This document shows positions 35,138 to 43,239 of a stretch of 64,000 nucleotides of DNA, in pieces (the stretch's first letter is position 1; each line of letters opens with the position of its first letter). A program made the position numbers and the translations under genes. The notes beneath the pieces were generated by a model, which did no database searches, was not told where the DNA came from, and was given only the letters and a program-made list of their open reading frames with translations. This DNA comes from Parasphingopyxis sp. GTDB lineage: Bacteria > Pseudomonadota > Alphaproteobacteria > Sphingomonadales > Sphingomonadaceae. The DNA is taken from the NCBI RefSeq assembly GCF_028279465.1, contig NZ_JANQNS010000004.1:1-64000 (forward strand), written 5' to 3'.

Positions 35138-36211
35138 TTACGGTTGGTTGTCGCCCGGCGGGCAGTGGATGACGTCCAGCCCGAGCAGCTCGGTATCCGG
35201 CGTCAGATAGCCGAGCTTTGCGGGTTCGGCGCGCGCCAGATCGGTGGACAGATAGCGCGCGCTATTGTCGCACAATATCGTAGCGACCCGGCAATCGGGC
35301 CCGCGCTCCGCCACGACACTCAGCGCGGCGACGATGTTCGCCCCGCTCGAAATGCCGACGCCGAGGCCGAGCCGGTGCGCCAGTTGCTGCGCCATCAGGA
35401 TCGCATCGCCATCGGCGACGGCGATCACCGGGGCGAGTTCGTCGAGCTTCACGATGTCGGGGATAAATTCGTCCGATACGCCCTGGACGCGGTGATGCCC
35501 GATCTTGCAGCCAGTCGACAGTGTCGGCGATTCCGCCGGCTCGACGGGGTGGATCGCGATATTATGGCCGTGCGCCGCACAATAGCGGGCCGCGCCCATC
35601 ACGGTGCCGCCCGTCCCGACGCCGGCGACGAACGCGCCGGGCTGCGTGCCGACGCTGTCCATCTGCGCGAACAGTTCGGGCATGGTGCCTTCGGCATGGG
35701 CGCGCCAATTATCGTCATTCTCGAACTGGCGCGAGAGAAATGCGCCCTCGCGCTCGGCCATGGCTTTCGCCTGGGCGATGGCGCCGAGAAAACCGCCTTC
35801 TTCGCGCGAGACGAGCCGCAGTTCCGCGCCATGGCTGGCGAGCAGCGCGCGACGTTCGACACTCATCCAGTCGGGCATGAAAATCGTTACCGGATGGCCG
35901 AGCGCCCGGCCGAGCGCCGCCAGCGCAATGCCGGCATTGCCGCTCGTTGCTTCGACGATCGGCTGGCCCGGCGTGAGCTCGCCGCGCGCGATTGCGGCGG
36001 AGAGGATTCCCTGTGCCATCCGGTCCTTGATCGATCCGGTGAGATTGAGGAATTCGGCCTTGGCGTAGACGGTCGTCCGTTCGCCGCGAAACCGCGCATG
36101 GATCGCGATGAGCGGCGTGCGGCCGACGAGATGGCCGAGTGGAACGCAGCAGGGCGCGGGCGCGATACTTTCCGGCGACTGGCGGTGCGCGATAGCGGTT
36201 TGTGTAAGCAC
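35138..36211 (-). CDS. PLP-dependent cysteine synthase/cystathionine beta-synthase-like enzyme
   Basis: This 357-residue fold-type II PLP enzyme has the PLP lysine in LNLTGSIKDRMA, the substrate loop EATSGNAGIALA, the phosphate-binding glycine loop GVGTGGTVMGAARY and a C-terminal GISSGANIVAAL. The GTG at 36211 was chosen because GGAGA lies 6 to 7 bases upstream; an ATG at 36271 would add 20 unlikely residues. It diverges from an Lrp/AsnC gene, its probable regulator. Cysteine synthesis, desulfhydration or another beta-replacement is possible. No regulon palindrome lies in its promoter region, so it may not belong to the surrounding system. Confidence 0.83.
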   Translation of the reverse strand: MLTQTAIAHRQSPESIAPAPCCVPLGHLVGRTPLIAIHARFRGERTTVYAKAEFLNLTGSIKDRMAQGILSAAIARGELTPGQPIVEATSGNAGIALAALGRALGHPVTIFMPDWMSVERRALLASHGAELRLVSREEGGFLGAIAQAKAMAEREGAFLSRQFENDDNWRAHAEGTMPELFAQMDSVGTQPGAFVAGVGTGGTVMGAARYCAAHGHNIAIHPVEPAESPTLSTGCKIGHHRVQGVSDEFIPDIVKLDELAPVIAVADGDAILMAQQLAHRLGLGVGISSGANIVAALSVVAERGPDCRVATILCDNSARYLSTDLARAEPAKLGYLTPDTELLGLDVIHCPPGDNQP

Positions 36212-36322
36212 GATAGTCTCTCCTGAAGACTGGGAAAGGCTATTGGCTGAACGGTGCAAAATCATCGCCAAACTATACGGCAGATAGACAATATAGGGGA
36301 AAATATTCTACTAAACATTTTC

Positions 36323-36784
36323 ATGGCAGAAAAAATTGATGAAACCGATCGCCGGATATTGGCGCTACTGCAAACCGATGCGACGCTTTCGCTCGAGAAA
36401 ATCGGCGAGCGGCTGTCGCTCTCGGTCAACAATGTCTGGCGGCGCGTGAAGCGGCTCGAGGCGGACGGCGTCATCGCGCGGCGCGTCGCGCTGATCGATC
36501 CCGAGGCGGTCGGGCTCAACGTTACCGTCTTCGTCGCGATCAAGACCAGCGATCATAGCGAGGACTGGCTGGAAGCCTTTGCGACCGCCGCGCGCGCACT
36601 GCCCGAGGTGGTCGGGCTCTATCGCATGGCCGGCGATGTCGATTACTTCGTCAAGCTGCTCGTGCGCGATGTCGGCGATTATGACCGGGTCTATCGCAAG
36701 CTGATCGCGACCGCGCCGATGAGCGATGTCAGCGCGAGCTTCGCGATGGAACGGATCAAGTTCGATACGGCGCTGCCGCTTTAG
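36323..36784 (+). CDS. Lrp/AsnC-family transcriptional regulator
   Basis: This 153-residue protein has the N-terminal HTH IDETDRRILALLQTDATLSLEKIGERLSLSVNNVWRRVKRLEADGVI and the C-terminal RAM/AsnC sensing domain (VFVAIKTSDHSEDWLEAF.., PEVVGLYRMAGDVDYFVKLLV). The ATG at 36323 starts the conserved core in an AT-rich leader. It diverges from the PLP enzyme and probably controls it in response to an amino acid; DecR-like cysteine sensors show this type of arrangement. Its stop overlaps by 4 bases the convergent CoA-transferase stop. Confidence 0.87.
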   Translation: MAEKIDETDRRILALLQTDATLSLEKIGERLSLSVNNVWRRVKRLEADGVIARRVALIDPEAVGLNVTVFVAIKTSDHSEDWLEAFATAARALPEVVGLYRMAGDVDYFVKLLVRDVGDYDRVYRKLIATAPMSDVSASFAMERIKFDTALPL

Positions 36785-37953
36785 GCTGCAGCCCCCGCCT
36801 CCTTCAGCGCTGCGATCTCCTCCGCGGAATAGCCGAGGTCCGACAGCACCGCATCGCTCTGATCGCCGGGTTCAGGCAGCGTGTCGGGCGCGCCGGTGCG
36901 CTGCCCGGCCATGTCGATGGGCAGTACCGGCAGCTGGACCGTGCGGCCGTCGGTCAGCGTCACGTCCTGCAGCCCGCCGCTCGCGGCGAGATGCGGATCG
37001 TCGAACAGTTCCTCGGGCTTGCCGATCGGGGCGAAGGGCAGGCCCGTACCGTCGAGCTTCGCGATCAGCTCGTCGCGGGTGAAGCTTTTCATCAGCGCGC
37101 GAATTTCCGGCATGATCTCATCGCGGGCCTCGACGCGGGCGTTGTTCTCGCGGATATCCTCGCGCGCCCAGAGTGCATCGAGTCCGAATAACGCACAGAA
37201 TTTTTCCCATAGCGCATCGGTCACTACGCCAATGAAGACCGGCTCGTCGGCCGTTTCGAACACATCGTAGATCGCCCAGGCCGACACGCGCGCGGGCATC
37301 GGCGCGGCCGCCTGACCGGTCACCGCCTTTTGCGCCATATGCTGGCCGACCAGATAGACGGTCGTTTCGAAGAGCGAGGCCTGCACCTTCTGCCCGCGCC
37401 CGGTGCGATGGCGCTGCTCGACGGCGGCGAGGATCGCGATGACCCCGAACATGCCGCCCGTCACATCGATCACGCTTGCGCCTGCGCGCAGTGGTCGGCC
37501 CGGCGGGCCGGTCATATAGGCGAGCCCGCCCATCATCTGCGCGACCTCGTCGAGCGCCGTGCGGTTCTCGTACGGGCCGGGCAGAAAGCCCTTCTCCGAG
37601 CAATAGATCAGCCGTTCGTTCGTCTCGGCCAGCGCTTCATAGCCGAGGCCGAGCTTCTCCATCGCGCCGGGCCGGTAATTCTCGATCAGGATATCGGCGC
37701 TCTCGACGAGCTTTTTCGCAACCGCCAAGCCCTCCGCGTCCTTGAGATTCAGGCAGATGCTCTGCTTGTGCCGGTTGTACATCGGGAAATAGCCGCCACC
37801 TGAGCCGAGCAGCCGCCGCGTCCGGTCCCCGCCGATCGGCTCGACGCGGATTACTTCGGCGCCTAGCTCGGCGAGGATCGCGCCCGCCGCCGGCCCCATG
37901 ACCATATGGGTAAATTCGACAACGCGCAGGCCCGCCAGCGGTTCTTCGGCCAT
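36781..37953 (-). CDS. CaiB/BaiF-family CoA-transferase
   Basis: This 390-residue family III CoA-transferase begins LAGLRVVEFTHMVMGPAAGAILAELGAEVIRVEP, then NRHKQSICLNLKD. A catalytic aspartate candidate lies in RTALDEVAQMMGGLAYMTGPPGRPLR. Such enzymes move CoA between carboxylic acids. It is translationally coupled (TAATG overlap) to the HMG-CoA-lyase-like gene. The enzyme therefore probably supplies that lyase's CoA thioester, as succinyl-CoA:citramalate-type transferases do. The acid is unknown. Confidence 0.9.
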   Translation of the reverse strand: MAEEPLAGLRVVEFTHMVMGPAAGAILAELGAEVIRVEPIGGDRTRRLLGSGGGYFPMYNRHKQSICLNLKDAEGLAVAKKLVESADILIENYRPGAMEKLGLGYEALAETNERLIYCSEKGFLPGPYENRTALDEVAQMMGGLAYMTGPPGRPLRAGASVIDVTGGMFGVIAILAAVEQRHRTGRGQKVQASLFETTVYLVGQHMAQKAVTGQAAAPMPARVSAWAIYDVFETADEPVFIGVVTDALWEKFCALFGLDALWAREDIRENNARVEARDEIMPEIRALMKSFTRDELIAKLDGTGLPFAPIGKPEELFDDPHLAASGGLQDVTLTDGRTVQLPVLPIDMAGQRTGAPDTLPEPGDQSDAVLSDLGYSAEEIAALKEAGAAA

Positions 37954-38882
37954 TATGCGGCCTCCCGAAAGCCGAGCGGGAGCCCCGCATCGGGCGTGAA
38001 GCCGTAGAGCGGCTCGCCGGGCAGGGCCTTGGCGATGATCTCGCGCACCTTCAGCAGCTTTTCGAGATCGATGCCGGTCTCATACCCCATCGCCTCAAGC
38101 ATGAAGATGAGATCCTCGGTCACGATATTGCCCGATGCGCCGGGCGCGAACGGACAGCCGCCGAGCCCGCCCAGCGAAGCGTCGAAGGTCGTGATGCCCT
38201 CTTCGAGCCCAGCGACGACATTGGCCAGACCCAGCCCGCGGGTGTTGTGGAGGTGCAGCGTGTTGAGCTTGTCCGTGCCCACGGCCGCCTTCACTTTGCG
38301 CACGAGCCGCCGCACCTGTTTGGGATTGGCATAGCCGGTCGTGTCCGACAGTCCGACTTCGGCGACACCCGCTTCCATCGCCATTTCGGCGAGCCGCACG
38401 ACCTGCTCTTGACTCACTGGCCCCTCGATCGTGCAGCCGAAAGCCGTCGATAAGCCGACCTCGAAATGCGGGCGTTCGCCCTCGGGTTGCGCGGCGACCA
38501 GTTCGGCGATCGCGCGAATTTCGGCGAGCATCGCCGGATGGTCCTTGCGGACATTGTTGATGCTGTGCGTTTCGGACATGGAGAAGGGGATCGACATTTT
38601 GTCGACGCCGGCGGCAATGGCGCGCTCCGCACCCTTCAGATTGGGGATCAGCGCGACGACCTCAAGATCGGGCAGCGTCTTGGCGAAGGCCACCAGTTCC
38701 GCCGTATCCGCCATTTGCGGCAAGAGCTTGGGCGGCACAAAGCTGCCGACCTCGATTTCGGACACGCCCGCCTCGGCCTCGGCCTTGATCCAGGCTTTCT
38801 TGGCGTCGAGATGCATGACGCGGTCGATGCTCTGCAGCCCGTCGCGCGGGCCGACTTCGGAAATGTGGATGTGGCCGATCAT
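37953..38882 (-). CDS. HMG-CoA lyase-like enzyme (DRE-TIM family)
   Basis: This 309-residue TIM-barrel lyase has ISEVGPRDGLQ (the catalytic arginine loop), a metal-binding histidine pair region (LHLHNTRGLGLAN) and the catalytic-cysteine signature GGLGGCPFAPGASGN. It cleaves 3-hydroxy-3-methylacyl-CoA-type thioesters to acetyl-CoA plus an oxo-acid. The ATG at 38882 overlaps the leuD-like stop (ATGA), and its stop overlaps the CoA-transferase start, making a tight operon. In this context the substrate may be a citramalyl-CoA-like or branched hydroxyacyl-CoA rather than HMG-CoA from leucine. Confidence 0.9.
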   Translation of the reverse strand: MIGHIHISEVGPRDGLQSIDRVMHLDAKKAWIKAEAEAGVSEIEVGSFVPPKLLPQMADTAELVAFAKTLPDLEVVALIPNLKGAERAIAAGVDKMSIPFSMSETHSINNVRKDHPAMLAEIRAIAELVAAQPEGERPHFEVGLSTAFGCTIEGPVSQEQVVRLAEMAMEAGVAEVGLSDTTGYANPKQVRRLVRKVKAAVGTDKLNTLHLHNTRGLGLANVVAGLEEGITTFDASLGGLGGCPFAPGASGNIVTEDLIFMLEAMGYETGIDLEKLLKVREIIAKALPGEPLYGFTPDAGLPLGFREAA

Positions 38883-39496
38883 GTGCCGTCTCCCAAATAT
38901 ATCCAGGGCCGGGCCTCGCGGTCGGCCTTTTGCCATATGGCGATGTCGTTCGCGTTTTTCAGTGTCAGGTCGATGGCGTCCAAGCCTTCGAGCAGCATCG
39001 CCTTCGCTTCCGCGCCGATATCGAACGCCCAGCGCCGCCCGTCGGGCAGCGCAATCGTCTGCGCGGACAGGTCGATCGTGACGGGCGCTTCGGCCTCGGC
39101 GATCGTCGCGATATCGGCACGCGCCAGGGCGGCGGGCAAGACACCGTTGCGCACGCAATTCCCCGCGAAGATCGGCGCGAAACTTTCCGCGATGATCGCG
39201 CAGATGCCATATTCGGCCAGCGCCCAGACCGCATGTTCGCGGCTCGATCCGCAGCCGAAATTCTGGCCCGACAGCAGGATCTGCGTGTCCGCATATTTCG
39301 GGTGGTTGAGCACGAAATCGGGCCGCGGCTCGCGCCCGCCGATCTCGGTATAGCGCTGCCCGGCGAACAGGCCATCGGCCAGCCCCGTCTTTCCCGTGCT
39401 CTTCATCTCGCGCGAGGGGATGATCTGGTCGGTATCGATATTGTCGCGCAGCATTGGCGCGGGGAGGGATGTGAGGATGGTGAGGGGTTCAGGCAT
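38879..39496 (-). CDS. Aconitase-family hydratase, small subunit (LeuD-like)
   Basis: This 205-residue swivel-domain protein has the LeuD motifs DNIDTDQIIPSR, GQNFGCGSSREHAVWAL and FAPIFAGNCVRNGVLP. It pairs with the large subunit at 39688. Three-isopropylmalate, citraconate, maleate and dimethylmaleate hydratases share this architecture. Because the operon continues with a CoA-transferase and a CoA-dependent lyase, and lacks leuA and leuB, a catabolic unsaturated-dicarboxylate hydratase is more likely than leucine synthesis. Confidence 0.9.
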   Translation of the reverse strand: MPEPLTILTSLPAPMLRDNIDTDQIIPSREMKSTGKTGLADGLFAGQRYTEIGGREPRPDFVLNHPKYADTQILLSGQNFGCGSSREHAVWALAEYGICAIIAESFAPIFAGNCVRNGVLPAALARADIATIAEAEAPVTIDLSAQTIALPDGRRWAFDIGAEAKAMLLEGLDAIDLTLKNANDIAIWQKADREARPWIYLGDGT

Positions 39497-39508
39497 GAGC
39501 TAACTCCA

Positions 39509-39670
39509 ATCCTCCCCAGCTTGCTGGGGAGGGGGACCGTCGAAGACGGTGGAGGGGCCGAGGAGCGTAGCGACGAGGATGGCGCTGTTGCGGACATACG
39601 CGTCGCCTCCGGCTCCGCGCCCCTCCACCACCCTGCGGGTGGTTCCCCTCCCCAATAAATTGGGGAGGAT
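39509..39670. repeat. REP-like palindromic element between the two hydratase subunit genes
   Basis: The element opens with TCCTCCCCAGCTTGCTGGGG and closes with an inverted counterpart (CCCTCCCCAATAAATTGGGG followed by AGGA). GAGGGGC/GCCCCTC lies inside, around a central unit. This is the layout of a pair of inverted REP units common in sphingomonad intergenic regions. It can fold into a long bipartite hairpin and may damp or protect the leuC-leuD transcript. Confidence 0.8.
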
Positions 39671-39687
39671 TTTTGCGCCGCACCCCA

Positions 39688-41061
39688 TCAGTGCACCTCC
39701 CGCGGGTCGGCGATCACGCCCGCCAATGCGCTGGCGGCGACCGTTTCGGGGCTGGCGATGTGAGTCTTCACATTCGGCCCCTGCCGGCTTTCGAAATTGC
39801 GGTTGGTCGAGGAGATGACGCGCACGCCGTCGCCGAACGTCTCGCCGCCCGCATAGAAGCACATCGAACAGCCGCTTTCGCGCCACTCGAAACCGGCGTC
39901 GAGAAATATACGATCGATACCCTCAGCCTCGGCCTCGCGCTTCACATGGCTGGAACCGGGCACGCAGATCGCCTTCACGCCATCCGCGATGCGCTTGCCT
40001 TCAAGCAGGGACGATGCGCGGCGCAGGTCGGAGATGCGGCTGTTCGTGCAACTGCCGATAAAAGCGGCGTCGATGGCGAGGCCCTTGAGCGGCTGGCCCC
40101 GTTCGAGCGCCATATAGGCGAGCGGCCGCGCCTCGGCGTCATCGGGCACATGGCCACCAATGCCGACGCTCGCTTCAGGGCTCGTGCCCCAGCTCACCAT
40201 CGGCTGGATCGCGCTGGTGTCGATGGCGATTTCGGCATCGAATGTCGCGCCCGGATCGCTGCGCAAGGTGCGCCAATGGGCGAGCGCCGCGTCCCAGTCT
40301 TCGTCCTTCGGCGCGTAGCGCTTGCCTTCCAGCCAGGCGAAAGTCTTGTCGTCGGGCGCGATAAAGCCGCTCATCGCCGAAAATTCGGTCGCCATGTTGC
40401 AGAGCGTCATCCGCCCTTCCATCGAAAACGCTTCGACGGCCGCGCCGGCGAATTCCACGGCATGGCCCTTGCCGCCCGCTGCGCCATGCGCCGCGATCAG
40501 CGCCAGGATCATGTCCTTGGGCGTCACGCCGGGCGGTAACGCGCCTGCGAACGTCACGCGCATCGATTTCGGCTTTTCGAGCCTGAGCGTGCCGGTCGCC
40601 ATCGCGTGTTCGGCTTCGGAACTGCCGATGCCCCAGGCGAGCGCGCCGAACGCGCCTTGCGTGCAGGTATGGCTGTCCGGCGCGATCAGCGTGCAGCCGG
40701 GCAGAACGATCCCGAGCTCGGGCGAGATGACATGGACGATGCCCTGATCGGGGTCGTTTACGTCGAACAGCGTAATGCCCGCCGCCTTGGCCGCCGCGCG
40801 CAGCTCGGTGATGAACACCTGTCCGCCCGGCATCAGTGTCTGGTCGCCGCGCCCGGGCCTTGTGTCGACGATATGGTCGGCGACGGCGAACACGCGAGAA
40901 CGGTCCGCGACCGTCCGACCCGCCTCGGCCAGCGCATTGAGCGCCGCCGGCCCGGTCCGTTCGTGCAGGAATATCCGGTCGATCGCGATCAGCTGCGCGC
41001 CGCCTACAAGATCGGCCGCGACATGGCTGTCCCACAGCATGTCGAAGAGGGAGCGAGTCAT
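39688..41061 (-). CDS. Aconitase-family hydratase, large subunit (LeuC-like, divergent)
   Basis: This 457-residue 4Fe-4S hydratase has cluster cysteines Cys338 (FIGSCTNSRISDLRRA), Cys398 and Cys401 (ESGCSMCFYAGGE), plus the PDSHTCTQGAFGALAWGIGSSEAEH substrate region. Canonical LeuC proteins continue GCSMCL..N-PD..PGERCAST; here that segment is replaced by FYAGGETFGDGVRVIS, pointing to altered specificity. It pairs with the LeuD-like protein. The adjacent CoA-transferase and lyase suggest that it hydrates an unsaturated dicarboxylate (citraconate- or dimethylmaleate-like) for CoA activation and cleavage. Its Shine-Dalgarno sequence lies in a hairpin. Confidence 0.88.
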   Translation of the reverse strand: MTRSLFDMLWDSHVAADLVGGAQLIAIDRIFLHERTGPAALNALAEAGRTVADRSRVFAVADHIVDTRPGRGDQTLMPGGQVFITELRAAAKAAGITLFDVNDPDQGIVHVISPELGIVLPGCTLIAPDSHTCTQGAFGALAWGIGSSEAEHAMATGTLRLEKPKSMRVTFAGALPPGVTPKDMILALIAAHGAAGGKGHAVEFAGAAVEAFSMEGRMTLCNMATEFSAMSGFIAPDDKTFAWLEGKRYAPKDEDWDAALAHWRTLRSDPGATFDAEIAIDTSAIQPMVSWGTSPEASVGIGGHVPDDAEARPLAYMALERGQPLKGLAIDAAFIGSCTNSRISDLRRASSLLEGKRIADGVKAICVPGSSHVKREAEAEGIDRIFLDAGFEWRESGCSMCFYAGGETFGDGVRVISSTNRNFESRQGPNVKTHIASPETVAASALAGVIADPREVH

Positions 41062-41265
41062 TTCCCTCTCCCTTGATGGGAGAGGGTTGTGCAGTCTTGG
41101 CGAGGAACGAGCCTAGACGGAGCTGGGTGAGGGTGAGCGCTGCTAGAGGCAGCGCGCGAAGCATCGCTTCGCACACCCCCTCCCCAACTGCGCCTAGGCC
41201 GCCGCGCGGCCAAGGCTCCATATCCTCTCCCCCTCGAGGGGGAGAGAGTTTTTGGGGTCACCCGC
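41062..41265. repeat. Repetitive intergenic element upstream of the LeuC-like gene
   Basis: About 200 bases without a gene. The stretch is bounded by two strong palindromes: CCCTCTCCC-TTGAT-GGGAGAGGG at 41064-41086, and a perfect 22-base palindrome at 41225-41246 (CTCTCCCCCTCGAGG.., followed by a T run on the plus strand). Between them lie GGTGAGGGTGAGCGCTGC and further G/C-rich inverted segments. It resembles a composite REP element and separates the DUF3598-like gene from the leuC-like operon without an evident promoter. Confidence 0.7.
41064..41086 (-). promoter_or_regulatory. Hairpin sequestering the LeuC-like ribosome-binding site
   Basis: Read on the minus strand, CCCTCTCCC pairs with GGGAGAGGG around ATCAA. 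The 3' arm is the Shine-Dalgarno sequence, and the ATG follows 2 bases later. The structure would hide the ribosome-binding site unless opened by an upstream ribosome or another factor. Confidence 0.55.
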
Positions 41266-41766
41266 TCAACCAGCTTTCGTCTCCATTTCCGCGTCCATAG
41301 CGCGCCAGTCCTTCGTCACGAACGTTTCTTGGATCGCCGTGCGCGTTTCGAGCGCGCCGTTGCGGATCCAGTGCCAAGTGCGGCAGCGATTTTGCCCGTC
41401 GTCCGAAAGCTGGATCATCTCGTAGAGATAGAGCGACGGATCGCCGGTGCGCTGCCAATAGAGCATCATCGTGCGGTTATATTCGTCGAGATCGACGGCC
41501 GAGGCCCAGCCCTTGATGAGATCATTGTCCCACCAGACGCGCCCGTCGCGATACTCTGCGGGAAAATCGCGGACCTCGGTGCGCCCGTCGGGCCAGGTAT
41601 AGTGATTGGTCTGGTGATAGGGGTGCGGTCCGTCATCGGGCAGGCGGCAGATCAGGCGCGAGGCGTGTTCGTCGACCTTCTCGTTCGCCGCGTTGAAATA
41701 GCTGTAGGTGCCGTCCCACACGCCTTCATGGCGGGCGAGCAATGGCATGTCTTCGCGAATTCCCAT
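41266..41766 (-). CDS. Small lipocalin-like (DUF3598-related) protein, copy 2
   Basis: This 166-residue protein is a paralogue of copy 1 at 25396-25908, sharing LARHEGVWDGTY, YRDGRVWWD, and R-CRTWHWIRNGAL. It is predicted to be cytoplasmic, with no signal peptide. It follows the alpha/beta hydrolase gene by 3 bases, so it belongs to the operon driven from the site at 43156. A ligand-carrying or hydratase-like small barrel is possible. The function is not recognised. Confidence 0.65.
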   Translation of the reverse strand: MGIREDMPLLARHEGVWDGTYSYFNAANEKVDEHASRLICRLPDDGPHPYHQTNHYTWPDGRTEVRDFPAEYRDGRVWWDNDLIKGWASAVDLDEYNRTMMLYWQRTGDPSLYLYEMIQLSDDGQNRCRTWHWIRNGALETRTAIQETFVTKDWRAMDAEMETKAG

Positions 41767-41769
41767 GGG

Positions 41770-43134
41770 TCAATTGTCCTTGTCGATGAGGGCGAGATGA
41801 TAGGGGCGGGCCGCGCGGGCGCGGAGCAGGTCGCGATGCTCGATAGCCAGCTTTTCCGGCGCGAGATCGGCCGGATCGAAGGCGCGCGCATTACCCGCGC
41901 TCGCTTCGTACCATGGCTCGAAGAAATGGCGCGCACGGACGATCTGCCAGGCGGTGGTGAGATAGGCGCCGAACCGGTCTGGCGTGAGATCGGGATAGAG
42001 GCGCGCCGGATCGCCGGGCGGTGGTGCGGGGATATGGGTTTTGAGTGTGCCGAGCTCCGCCGACACGGCGTCGATCAAAGCAGCCCATCCGGCCCAGTCG
42101 CGCGGGGCATCGCCAGCCCAACCGTCGGAGAGGCCATGGCCGGGCAGATCGATATGGAGCGCATCGGGTGCGCTGCCACTGTCCAGAGCCCGGCCCGATG
42201 CGTGCAGGTGCAGGGCGTCGGACTCGCGATTGCCGTGCCAATGGACAAGGCCGTTGAAACCGCTGGCGTCGATCGCCACAAAGCCCCTGTCGTCCGCTTC
42301 GGGCAGGGCAGGGGCTGCCGCATGTTCTCCCGCCAGCAGGTGATCGAGACTCGCCTGTTGATGGTCGTCGGGCCTCGCGACCTTGCGCGCCTCCCAGCCC
42401 GAAGGCATGTCGCCCAGCCGGTCGATATGGTCCTGCAGCGGATCGCCGTCATAGGCGGTGATAAGGCAGGGGGGCATCTCTGAGTCAGCCGGCGGGATAT
42501 CGCGCGGCGCGCGCAGCACGGCGCCGTATCCGGCCTGATAGGCATTGCCCGCATCCAGCATCTCGCGCACCACGGCATCGACCCGCGCCGGATCGTCATG
42601 CGCGACGCTGAGCCGATGGTCGCCGTCCACCGCGAACCAGGGGAAGAACCATGTCTGTTCAAGAATGCGGTTCCACAGCCAGGCCAGATGCTCGCCATAA
42701 TCGCTCGGATGGAAGGGCGGCAGATAGGCATCGCCGAACAGCGCCATTTCTTCCACTGTCCAGACCGCATAGCCGCCCATGGCGACGCGGGCGAAACGTT
42801 CGGGGCGCTGTTTGAGCGTCGTCATCAGGATGATGGCGCCCGAATGAAAGCCATAGGCGGCGCAGCGGTCGATGCCGAGTGCGTCGAGCAACGCATGCAC
42901 GGCTTCCGCAAAGTCATTGATATCGGGGTCGCCGCGCAGCGGATCGGACTGGCCGAAGCCCGGCGTATCGGGTGCGATACAGGTGAAGTGCGGCGCCCAT
43001 TTCTCCATGAGCGATTCGTACTCGGCCGAACTGCGTGGGCTCTGATGGATCATCAACAGGATCGGTCCCGTGCCTGCCTTGCGGTAGTGCACGATACGGT
43101 CGCCGATGCGGATGAAATGGCGGGTGATGCTCAT
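41770..43134 (-). CDS. Alpha/beta-hydrolase fold protein with histidine at the nucleophile position
   Basis: This 454-residue protein has a typical hydrolase start (GDRIVHYRKAGTGPILLMIHQSPRSS..APDTPGFGQSD). The elbow reads AAYGFHSGA, placing His97 where Ser, Asp or Cys normally acts as nucleophile. A second half (about 300-454) contains another hydrolase-like stretch (LHIDLPGHGLSDGW) without a complete core, making the protein longer than usual for the fold. It may be a cofactor-free oxygenase-like or lyase-like member, or a non-hydrolytic binder. It is the first gene of the leftward operon from the regulon site at 43156. Confidence 0.8.
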   Translation of the reverse strand: MSITRHFIRIGDRIVHYRKAGTGPILLMIHQSPRSSAEYESLMEKWAPHFTCIAPDTPGFGQSDPLRGDPDINDFAEAVHALLDALGIDRCAAYGFHSGAIILMTTLKQRPERFARVAMGGYAVWTVEEMALFGDAYLPPFHPSDYGEHLAWLWNRILEQTWFFPWFAVDGDHRLSVAHDDPARVDAVVREMLDAGNAYQAGYGAVLRAPRDIPPADSEMPPCLITAYDGDPLQDHIDRLGDMPSGWEARKVARPDDHQQASLDHLLAGEHAAAPALPEADDRGFVAIDASGFNGLVHWHGNRESDALHLHASGRALDSGSAPDALHIDLPGHGLSDGWAGDAPRDWAGWAALIDAVSAELGTLKTHIPAPPPGDPARLYPDLTPDRFGAYLTTAWQIVRARHFFEPWYEASAGNARAFDPADLAPEKLAIEHRDLLRARAARPYHLALIDKDN

Positions 43135-43155
43135 CGCTCCTGTTTCTCTTGGCTA

Positions 43156-43171
43156 ATTTGTCCGGACAAAT
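43156..43171. promoter_or_regulatory. Regulon palindrome ATTTGTCCGGACAAAT, site 4
   Basis: An exact copy in the 105-base gap between the divergent alpha/beta hydrolase and isochorismatase genes. It can control both long operons. A second, weaker copy begins 14 bases further on. Confidence 0.85.
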
Positions 43172-43185
43172 TTGTCTCGACAAGT
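43170..43185. promoter_or_regulatory. Overlapping degenerate copy of the regulon palindrome
   Basis: ATTTGTCTCGACAAGT matches the consensus at 13 of 16 positions and overlaps site 4 by two bases. It may bind a second dimer to control the rightward operon. Confidence 0.6.
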
Positions 43186-43239
43186 CTTTTCTTTGTGCGC
43201 ACTATAGAAGCCTCTTTGGGTGTTAACGAGATCGTCAAC

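Noticed and set aside
39688..41061. Interpretation of the hydratase pair as leucine biosynthesis leuCD
   Set aside because: No leuA or leuB nearby, a diverged region after GCSMC, and coupling to a CoA-transferase and lyase make a catabolic hydratase more likely. Biosynthesis is not fully excluded.
42598..43239. N-terminal extension of the isochorismatase-family gene
   Set aside because: It is antisense to the alpha/beta hydrolase and would run through the operator at 43156-43185. The family homology starts at 43240.
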